Shown: positions 57,484 through 64,000 of the stretch, in pieces
Layout: each line of letters starts with the position of its first letter
How positions within the stretch are numbered: position 1 is the first letter of the stretch
Source of the DNA: Bordetella parapertussis
GTDB taxonomy: Bacteria; Pseudomonadota; Gammaproteobacteria; Burkholderiales; Burkholderiaceae_B
Assembly (NCBI GenBank): GCA_945895265.1
Contig: CAMDEF010000018.1
Coordinates: forward strand, 1 to 64,000
Reading direction: 5' to 3'
DNA length: 64,000 nt
Position numbers and translations under genes: made by a program
Notes under the pieces: model-generated
Seen by the model: the letters and a program-made list of their open reading frames with translations, nothing else
Databases searched by the model: none
Told to the model about the DNA's origin: nothing

Positions 57484-58785
57484 ATGAGCTGGAAACGCAC
57501 TCTTTTATTTATTGGGTTTTTGTCAGTGATTGCTCTGGCGATTGAATATCGCTGGCAAAACTCGCTCGGCTGGGTTGCGCTGTCGCTGACCACCGGCTTA
57601 CTGTTGGTCCTTCGGCGCCGGCACGCTGAGCGCGTGGCGCGCTGGATTCTGTCGCCGGATCAAGAACCACCCGCTGACGTGGGCCCTTGGGATGACGTTG
57701 TGGCGGCGCTGTACCGCCGCATCCGTAATCAAGTCGCCACCATCCAAGAACTCGAAGAAACCAGCACCAGCGCCATGGCCGCTGGGCAAGCACTGCCCGT
57801 CGGGGTCGTCACCTTGACTACCGACCTACAGATCAGATGGTTTAATCTCGCGGCAGAAAAACAATTACACCTGCAGGCCGAGCAGGATCTTGGACAAAAC
57901 TTACAAAATATCCTTCGTGCGCCTGCCTTTGCCTCTTACGTGAAGGCCGGCAACTGGTCTGAGCCGCTCACGCTTAAAATTAACCACGCAAGTGGCAATT
58001 ACAGTCTGTTATTGCGTTTAGTTCCCTACGCGCGCGACCGTACGCTGCTGATTACTCGCGATCTGACTCAAATTGAGAAACTCGAAACCACACGTCGCGA
58101 TTTTGTTGCGAATGTTTCACACGAAATGCGCACACCACTGACGGTGCTGGCGGGGTTTGTTGAAACCTTGCGTGATGCCCCTGAGGGCGCCTTAAGCGGG
58201 CAACAACGAGAACAATATTTTGGGCTCATGGCTGAACAAGCCCAACGGATGCAAGCGCTCGTGACCGACTTACTCACTCTGTCAGACCTGGAAACATCCC
58301 CAAGCGCAGAGTTCGCAAGTGTGAGAGTCACTCAACTGATAGACACTGCGCGAACGCAAATTGAAGCGCTCTCTGGCGGGCGCCATCACTGGGACTGGCA
58401 AATTGAGTCAGGTGTGGATCTTGCCGGTAATGCCTCAGAGCTTGCCTCGGCATTCTCGAACCTGCTGACGAATGCGATTCGTTACACGCCCGATAACGGC
58501 ACTATTCAGGTCAGGTGGCAAAGTCAAGCAGACGGTCGCGCCCGTTTCAGCGTGACTGACACCGGGATTGGAATCGCCTCTGAACACCTGCCGCGTTTAA
58601 GCGAGCGCTTCTACCGGGTCGATCGTGGCCGCTCGCGCGCACTTGGCGGTACAGGGCTGGGGCTCGCCATCACCAAGCATGTCGCCATGCGGCATGATGC
58701 CATCCTAGAGGTTCAGAGCAAAATCGGGCAAGGCAGCTGTTTTAGCTTAGTGTTTGACGCTGAGCGCGTACAACGCAATCTCTAG
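57484..58785 (+). CDS. phoR: Phosphate regulon sensor histidine kinase
   Basis: 433 aa. Two N-terminal transmembrane helices, a PAS-like domain (PVGVVTLTTDLQIRWFNLAAEKQL), H-box NVSHEMRTPLTVLAGFVETLRDAP near 210, N-box NLLTNAIRYTP, and G boxes VTDTGIGI and GTGLGLAITKH. Typical PhoR lacking a large periplasmic domain; pairs with PhoB. Confidence 0.94.
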   Translation: MSWKRTLLFIGFLSVIALAIEYRWQNSLGWVALSLTTGLLLVLRRRHAERVARWILSPDQEPPADVGPWDDVVAALYRRIRNQVATIQELEETSTSAMAAGQALPVGVVTLTTDLQIRWFNLAAEKQLHLQAEQDLGQNLQNILRAPAFASYVKAGNWSEPLTLKINHASGNYSLLLRLVPYARDRTLLITRDLTQIEKLETTRRDFVANVSHEMRTPLTVLAGFVETLRDAPEGALSGQQREQYFGLMAEQAQRMQALVTDLLTLSDLETSPSAEFASVRVTQLIDTARTQIEALSGGRHHWDWQIESGVDLAGNASELASAFSNLLTNAIRYTPDNGTIQVRWQSQADGRARFSVTDTGIGIASEHLPRLSERFYRVDRGRSRALGGTGLGLAITKHVAMRHDAILEVQSKIGQGSCFSLVFDAERVQRNL

Positions 58786-58847
58786 CCGTTAAAGTGCCCC
58801 GTCTGAAACTTAGAAAAACCGCTTAAACTGCGACTGTTAACGCGTAC

Positions 58848-59600
58848 ATGGCGTTTATCTACCGTAGCTTGATGCACCGCATGATCGCACCGACCTTCAC
58901 AATACGCCACTTGGGCGACCACTGCCTGAGCCTCGATTTTGGCGATACGATTCTTGCCGAGACGGGTTTGATTTGCCTTGCGGTCGCTGAAAAAATTCGA
59001 GAAGCTCGCCTGCCTGGCGTGATCGATGTGGTTCCGTCCTACACAAGCGTGGCGGTGCATTACGAGGCAGACCCTCAAACCGGCTTGCCAAATTTTCGAA
59101 TACTCTCCGAAGGCCTCACCGCGTTGATTCAGGCTAGTGTATCACCCGCCGAACGCGCTTCACGCACCATCGAGATCCCGGTCTGCTACGGTGGCGAGCA
59201 TGGCCCTGACTTAGGTGAAGTGGCGAGGGTCACTGGCCTCTCCGAGCAAGACGTGATCCAAATGCATTGTGCGCCCGGCAGTATGGTGTTTATGCTTGGC
59301 TTTGCGCCAGGTCATCCGTATATTGGCATCCATGGCCCCTTGTTCGCGCTGCCGCGTCGTGAAGTTCCGCGCACGGTCGTACCGGCAGGCTCTGTCGCCA
59401 TTGCAAATCGACAATCAACGATCTATTCCACACGGCTGCCTAGCGGCTGGCACATTTTAGGCGCCACGCCGCTTAAGTTATTCGACTTAGCGCGCCCTCA
59501 ACCGACCTTACTCTTACCCGGTGATCACATCCGATTTGTGCCGATCTCATCAGCCGAGTTTGACCAACTCGCGTCGCAGCAAAGTCAGGTGCAAGTATGA
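58848..59600 (+). CDS. pxpB: 5-oxoprolinase subunit PxpB (KipI family)
   Basis: 250 aa. IEIPVCYGGEHGPDLGEVA and GSMVFMLGFAPGHPYIG are family motifs, with VPAGSVAIANRQSTIYS. The ATG at 58848 is taken; Met at 58881 (MIAPTFTIRHLGD) may be the real start. Works with PxpA and PxpC to hydrolyse 5-oxoproline using ATP. Overlaps pxpC by ATGA. Confidence 0.9.
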   Translation: MAFIYRSLMHRMIAPTFTIRHLGDHCLSLDFGDTILAETGLICLAVAEKIREARLPGVIDVVPSYTSVAVHYEADPQTGLPNFRILSEGLTALIQASVSPAERASRTIEIPVCYGGEHGPDLGEVARVTGLSEQDVIQMHCAPGSMVFMLGFAPGHPYIGIHGPLFALPRREVPRTVVPAGSVAIANRQSTIYSTRLPSGWHILGATPLKLFDLARPQPTLLLPGDHIRFVPISSAEFDQLASQQSQVQV

Positions 59601-60589
59601 GCGTGGTCGTCCTGAAGCCGGGTATGCTCAGCACCTTTCAAGACCTCGGCCGCTTCGGGCAACAACACTTGGGGGTGTCGGTGACGGGTGCCATGGACCA
59701 ACGCGCCCATCGGTTAGCCAACATGCTTGTTGGCAACGACCCCGCTCTTGCGACCCTTGAGATTACGTTAACAGGCCCAACGCTTCGTTTTACCAAACCA
59801 TGCTGTCTCGCGCTGTGCGGTGCTGACTTGAGCGCCACATTAAATGGACAACCACTTGTCCTGAATCGGCCGATCGTTGTCAGGGCAAAAGATGAACTCA
59901 GCTTTGGAGTGCGCCAGCACGGCACGCGCGCTTACCTCGCGGTGCACGGTGGCTTTGCGCTCGAACCGGTTCTAGGTAGCACCAGCACCTATCTGCGCAG
60001 CGCCATGGGCGGCTGGCACGGCCGTGCGTTGCGACGCGACGATGAGATCCCTTTACTGCGCCCTCTCAAAAATAAGGGGCTCGAAGATCTCGCCATGGAT
60101 TTGTGGTCGCTCAAAATCTATCTGCCGGCTGCCCTATCAGAGCCACGTCAGACCTTTGTACGGCTGATTAAAGGCCAGCAATGGGACGAGTTCACCCCCG
60201 AAAGCTGTGTCGCCTTACTCACCGAACCCTACCGCATCAGCCCAGACTCTGAGCGCATGGGTTATCGCCTTCAAGGTGCGTCTCTTTTGATGACAACGCC
60301 CCGTCAAATGATCTCTGAAGGCACAACCTTCGGTACCATCCAAGTGCCTGCGAGTGGCCAGCCAATCATCTTGATGGCCGACCGTCAAACTACCGGCGGC
60401 TATCCAAAAATGGCTTACGTTGCGAGCGTCGACTTACCCCGGCTAGCCCAGATGGGGCCTGGCGACATAGTAAGTTTCAAAGCCATCAGCCTTGAGCAAG
60501 CGCAGGCGCTTGACCTTGCCCGCGCGAAAGCTTTTGCGACACTTGCAGACGAGCTACAACCTATACGAAACTTATTGCTCAATCACTGA
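59597..60589 (+). CDS. pxpC: 5-oxoprolinase subunit PxpC (KipA / biotin-dependent carboxyltransferase-like)
   Basis: 330 aa. FQDLGRFGQQHLGVSVTGAMDQRAHRLAN near 12-40, the AYLAVHGGF region, RISPDSERMGYRL and ILMADRQTTGGYPKMAYV near the end. Cytoplasmic partner of PxpB. Confidence 0.92.
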   Translation: MSVVVLKPGMLSTFQDLGRFGQQHLGVSVTGAMDQRAHRLANMLVGNDPALATLEITLTGPTLRFTKPCCLALCGADLSATLNGQPLVLNRPIVVRAKDELSFGVRQHGTRAYLAVHGGFALEPVLGSTSTYLRSAMGGWHGRALRRDDEIPLLRPLKNKGLEDLAMDLWSLKIYLPAALSEPRQTFVRLIKGQQWDEFTPESCVALLTEPYRISPDSERMGYRLQGASLLMTTPRQMISEGTTFGTIQVPASGQPIILMADRQTTGGYPKMAYVASVDLPRLAQMGPGDIVSFKAISLEQAQALDLARAKAFATLADELQPIRNLLLNH

Positions 60590-60606
60590 GAATCACTGGG
60601 GCCATC

Positions 60607-61362
60607 ATGACACTACGAATTGACCTGAACTGCGATATGGGCGAAAGCTATGGCGTTTGGAAACTAGGCAATGACGAGGCAATCTTGCCCTACGTCTCGT
60701 CGGCAAACATTGCCTGTGGATTTCATGGAGGGGATCCGGCCACAATGCGCAAGACTGTAGCGGCTGCGCTCAAGCAAGGTGTCGCCCTCGGTGCCCATCC
60801 GGGTCTGCCGGACATTCAAGGCTTTGGGCGTCGCAATATGGCCATCACTGATCAAGAAGCCTACGACATGATGGTTGTGCAGATTGGCGCCTTGGCGGCC
60901 GTCGCCGCTTCGCAAGGTGCCCGTCTGCGCCACGTCAAAGCGCACGGTCAGCTCTACAACATGGCGGTCAAAGACGCAGGCCTCGCGCGTGCTCTGGCGC
61001 AAGCAACCTACGATGTGGATCGTGAGCTGGTGTTCTTTGTCTTAGCGGGTAGCGCCATGGTACCGATCGCACAATCGATTGGCCTGCGTGTCGCACAAGA
61101 GGTCTTTGGTGACCGCACCTACTCACCCGATGGCACGCTCAGCCCCCGCAACAAACCAGGTGCCATGATCGAAGACGTACAAGTGTCGATCAAACACGTC
61201 TTGCAAATGGTAAAGACCGGAACCCTCACGGCCAACGACGGCAGCGTGGTCAAGGTGCAAGCGGATACGCTATGCATTCATGGCGACCAGCCGGGTGCGG
61301 TCACATTTGCCAAGGCGATCCGCGAGGCACTTTTAGCTGCAGGGGTTGAAGTTGGGGCTTAA
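60607..61362 (+). CDS. pxpA: 5-oxoprolinase subunit PxpA (LamB/YcsF family)
   Basis: 251 aa. DLNCDMGESYGVWK near 5-18, NIACGFHGGDP, GAHPGLPDIQGFGRR and VKAHGQLYNMA are diagnostic. Completes pxpB-pxpC-pxpA. The 81 bp after it hold no clear terminator. Confidence 0.93.
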   Translation: MTLRIDLNCDMGESYGVWKLGNDEAILPYVSSANIACGFHGGDPATMRKTVAAALKQGVALGAHPGLPDIQGFGRRNMAITDQEAYDMMVVQIGALAAVAASQGARLRHVKAHGQLYNMAVKDAGLARALAQATYDVDRELVFFVLAGSAMVPIAQSIGLRVAQEVFGDRTYSPDGTLSPRNKPGAMIEDVQVSIKHVLQMVKTGTLTANDGSVVKVQADTLCIHGDQPGAVTFAKAIREALLAAGVEVGA

Positions 61363-61443
61363 GCGAGACCTGAGCCTAGCCTTGAACCTGACCTGATGAC
61401 CCGACTCTGTGCCGCTGCGCAAACTCGAGACTGAGCATGAAAC

Positions 61444-62382
61444 CTAACCACTGATCGGGCAGGCGCTTAACAAGCGCTCGGCAATGTAAAGGTCTTGCAA
61501 GGCAATGCCCGAACTATCAAAAATGGTGATGGCTTGGTCGTCTTGGCGACCCGAGGCCTGACCACTGAGGACGGCGCCGATTTGCGTCAAGGCCACAGTG
61601 CCGGCCTGAAGCAATGCGGCAGCATGTTGAAACTCACCAATCACCACTGATTGTGTTGCTAAGTCACAAAATAGCTGCGAGCGATCATACAAGCCGGTAG
61701 GCACCTCTTGCTTGCCGACGCCATCAGCACCCATGCACGAAATATGTGTGCCTGGACGTATCCAATCGGCTTCGAACAATGGAGATTTTGCCGGCGTTGC
61801 CGTCACGATAATATCGGCGCGCGCACAGGCCTCTTGCGCCGAGACGCGTTCAACGTTCAACCCGTGGGCAGCCAGACGCTGGGTAAAGCGCTCTGCGCGC
61901 GCTGCATCTGCATTGACGACAAGGACGGTCTCGATATTGCGAATGCGAGCGATTGCCAGGCAGTCGTAGCCGGCCTGATTGCCAGCACCAAAAGCCGCAA
62001 GCGTTGTTGCATTTTTACGCGCCAGCTGATTGGTTGCGACCGCGTCTGCCGCAGCAGTGCGATAGGCGTTCACAACACCCGACTCGATCACAGCCTGCAC
62101 ACCGCCAGTATCTTGATTAAACAGAACAGTGACTGAGTTGTGCGTAGGCAGACCTCTGGCCGTATTGCCTGGCCAGATAAAGCCCATTTTCAAACCAGCG
62201 ATAGCCTCTGTGGCACCGGACTTGACAGAAAAGCGGTTACGCGGATCTGAGCCGTGTGCAATCAGTGCCGGAAACACCACTGAGCCTTGTGCGCTAGCGG
62301 CCTGAAAGGCTTCGCTTATCGCCTCAAAGGCCATTTCGTGTGAGACGACGGTAGACGATTGCGCTTCAGGTATGTATCGCAT
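61444..62382 (-). CDS. Ornithine cyclodeaminase / mu-crystallin family protein
   Basis: 312 aa. Rossmann motif AAFGAGNQAGYDCLAIARI near 128-146, IVTATPAKSPLFEADWIRPGTHISCMGADGVGKQE and FNQDTGGVQAVIESGVVNAYRTAA. The family includes ornithine cyclodeaminase, alanine dehydrogenase and ketimine reductase; activity not decided. Convergent with the pxp operon; proline-related activity would fit loosely. Confidence 0.87.
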   Translation of the reverse strand: MRYIPEAQSSTVVSHEMAFEAISEAFQAASAQGSVVFPALIAHGSDPRNRFSVKSGATEAIAGLKMGFIWPGNTARGLPTHNSVTVLFNQDTGGVQAVIESGVVNAYRTAAADAVATNQLARKNATTLAAFGAGNQAGYDCLAIARIRNIETVLVVNADAARAERFTQRLAAHGLNVERVSAQEACARADIIVTATPAKSPLFEADWIRPGTHISCMGADGVGKQEVPTGLYDRSQLFCDLATQSVVIGEFQHAAALLQAGTVALTQIGAVLSGQASGRQDDQAITIFDSSGIALQDLYIAERLLSACPISG

Positions 62383-62398
62383 GAATGTTCAAACCTTT

Positions 62399-64000
62399 TT
62401 AAACCAACACGCGCTCAATGCCACCATCGTTGGCTTTTTTCACGTACTCTTCCAGCCAGTTTTCACCCAGAATCAATCGTGCCATTTCAACCACGATGTA
62501 GTCGGCTTTAGCCTCAGTATCTTGCTCAAAGCGCGACAAGCCCTGCATGCACGAAGGGCATGAGGTCAACATTTTGATGTCTCCCTCAAACCCATCTGCA
62601 CGCAACTCTTGCGTGTTTTTAGCCAACTCTTCTTCTTTGCGAAACCGCACCTGTGTCGAGATATCAGGCCGCGTCACCGCCAGCGTGCCCGACTCACCAC
62701 AACACCGTTCGGTTTTAATCGCCGAGTCGCCCACCAACGAGCGCACAGTTTTCATTGGATCTTGCAGTTTCATGGGGGTATGACAGGGGTCGTGATACAT
62801 GTAACGCGTACCCTGCACCCCTTCGAGCTTGATACCTTTCTCAAGCAAATACTCGTGAATATCAATCAAACGACAACCCGGGAAGATCTCGTCAAACTCA
62901 TAACCTGCCAACTGGTCGTAACACGTGCCGCAACTGACCACGACAGTTTTGATATCAAGATAATTCAAAGTGTTGGCCACACGATGAAATAGCACGCGAT
63001 TATCTGTAATGATTTTTTCGGCTTTATCACTCATGCCGTTGGCGCGCTGCGGGTAACCGCAGCATAAGTAACCTGGCGGCAAAACGGTTTGTACGCCAGC
63101 GTGCCAAAGCATCGCTTGTGTCGCCAACCCAACTTGAGAGAACAAACGCTCAGAGCCGCAGCCTGGAAAATAAAACACCGCTTCAGTTTCGGCCGAGGTT
63201 TCACGCGGTCGGATAATTGGCACGTAATCAGCGTCTTCGATATCCAATAATTTGCGCGCGGGCTGCTTGGGCAGGTTACCAGGCATTTTTTTATTTATAA
63301 AATGCACCACCTGCTCGCGCAACGCTGGCTTACCGACTGTCGCAGGAGGTTTCGCGGTTTGCTTACGCGCAAACTTTGAAAACAAATCGTGCACAAACCG
63401 CTGTACCTTGTAACCAACGCCAATCATGGCTGCACGGGTCGCATTAATCGTTGCTGGGTCTTTGGCATTTAAAAAGAACATTGCGGCCGAGGTGCCGGGA
63501 TTAAACGATTTATGACCCATGCGACGCAACAAAGCGCGCATGTTCATCGAGACCTCGCCAAAATCAATATCGACCGGGCACGGGTTATAGCACTTATGAC
63601 ACACCGTGCAATGATCGGCAACGTCTTCGAACTCTTCCCAATGTTTTAAGCTGATCCCGCGGCGAGTTTGCTCTTCGTATAAAAAGGCCTCAATCAACAG
63701 CGATGTTGCCAAAATCTTGTTTCGCGGCGAATACAGCAGATTGGCGCGTGGCACGTGGGTGGCGCACACAGGCTTGCATTTGCCGCAACGTAAACAATCT
63801 TTAATCGAATGACTAATCGCGCCGATATCACTTTGCTGCATGATGAGAGATTCGTGACCCATCAAACCAAAGCTCGGCGTCCAGGCGTTACGCAAATCAG
63901 CCCCGGGCATAAGTTTGCCGGCGTTGAAGTGATCGTTTGGATCAATCTTGCGTTTGTAATCCTGAAACGGCGCCAGCTCGGCCGTCGATAAAAACTCATA
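62399..64000 (-). CDS. FAD-linked oxidase fused to (Fe-S)-binding CCG domains (5' end cut)
   Basis: The frame is open to the right edge. The first residues visible (FQDYKRKIDPNDHFNAGKL) are the end of an FAD-linked oxidase C-terminal domain. They are followed by a ferredoxin-type pair CLRCGKCKPVC and CTVCHKCYNPCP, then two CCG (heterodisulfide reductase-type) domains with PGCGSERLF, CGTCYDQL, HDPCHTP and CCGESGT. Such fusions oxidise D-2-hydroxy acids such as glycolate or D-lactate. ATG at 63910 is internal, not the start. Confidence 0.88.
   Translation of the reverse strand, partial: YEFLSTAELAPFQDYKRKIDPNDHFNAGKLMPGADLRNAWTPSFGLMGHESLIMQQSDIGAISHSIKDCLRCGKCKPVCATHVPRANLLYSPRNKILATSLLIEAFLYEEQTRRGISLKHWEEFEDVADHCTVCHKCYNPCPVDIDFGEVSMNMRALLRRMGHKSFNPGTSAAMFFLNAKDPATINATRAAMIGVGYKVQRFVHDLFSKFARKQTAKPPATVGKPALREQVVHFINKKMPGNLPKQPARKLLDIEDADYVPIIRPRETSAETEAVFYFPGCGSERLFSQVGLATQAMLWHAGVQTVLPPGYLCCGYPQRANGMSDKAEKIITDNRVLFHRVANTLNYLDIKTVVVSCGTCYDQLAGYEFDEIFPGCRLIDIHEYLLEKGIKLEGVQGTRYMYHDPCHTPMKLQDPMKTVRSLVGDSAIKTERCCGESGTLAVTRPDISTQVRFRKEEELAKNTQELRADGFEGDIKMLTSCPSCMQGLSRFEQDTEAKADYIVVEMARLILGENWLEEYVKKANDGGIERVLV

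Overview
The window looks like a chromosomal segment of a betaproteobacterium, most likely Burkholderiales and probably Alcaligenaceae-like. The basis is five Bug-family (tripartite tricarboxylate) periplasmic receptors, the ispB / rplU-rpmA-obgE-proB neighbourhood, the ubiE - Tim44-like - ubiJ - ubiB block, and a cobalamin salvage operon behind a cobalamin riboswitch. No rRNA, tRNA, CRISPR array, transposase or integrase was recognised. Both ends cut a gene: a ThDP-dependent enzyme at the left edge and an FAD/Fe-S oxidoreductase at the right edge.

1-16.6 kb is a catabolic and transport region. It holds a ThDP enzyme with a CoxG-like protein and a Bug receptor, three more Bug receptors, an SDR lacking the usual catalytic lysine, a TIM-barrel amidohydrolase, a carboxymuconolactone decarboxylase-like protein, a Spy/CpxP-like periplasmic protein, a full TRAP transporter (dctP-dctQ-dctM), a cysteine-free member of the Asp/Glu racemase - maleate isomerase superfamily, an old yellow enzyme, a glutathione S-transferase and an FMN-dependent alpha-hydroxyacid oxidase. 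No TctA/TctB membrane partners are present, so the Bug receptors are orphans here.

16.8-25.2 kb is a B12 salvage operon. A cobalamin riboswitch precedes cobU, btuF, btuC, btuD, cobO, a 34-codon coupled small ORF, cobQ, cobT, cobS and cobC. Many junctions overlap (TTGA, ATGA, TAATG). The genes import corrinoid, adenosylate it, amidate it to cobyric acid and attach the lower ligand; cbiB and cobD are not in the window. At 41-48 kb lies a second B12 locus: methionine synthase split into two complete genes at a module boundary, divergent from a second cobalamin riboswitch, btuB and a second BtuF-like receptor.

25.3-34.4 kb is mixed: an NHL beta-propeller protein, a coiled-coil lipoprotein, a Bug receptor, a small coiled-coil membrane protein, MFS, epoxide-hydrolase-like and LysE genes, an aminotransferase, a HEPN/MNT (HepT/MntA-like) toxin-antitoxin pair, and ispB. 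34.4-41 kb is housekeeping: rplU-rpmA with a clear sigma-70 promoter and terminator, obgE, proB, then a TPP riboswitch with an SD-masking hairpin and thiC, then an acyltransferase. thiG-thiD lie at 48.5-50.1 kb and end in a 12-bp perfect hairpin.

50-64 kb holds a PCMT-like methyltransferase, rfaE2, a ferritin-like diiron protein, ubiB, ubiJ, a Tim44-like protein and ubiE. Then come phoB-phoR with a Pho-box-like site, the 5-oxoprolinase genes pxpB-pxpC-pxpA, an ornithine cyclodeaminase-family gene and the cut FAD/Fe-S gene. PhoB is the only DNA-binding regulator recognised in 64 kb; visible control is mostly by riboswitches and hairpins. The most unusual points are the cysteine-free racemase-family enzyme, the two-gene methionine synthase, the coupled 34-codon ORF, a terminator-like hairpin inside btuC, paired hairpins with a shared core around the Spy-like gene, and the HEPN/MNT pair.
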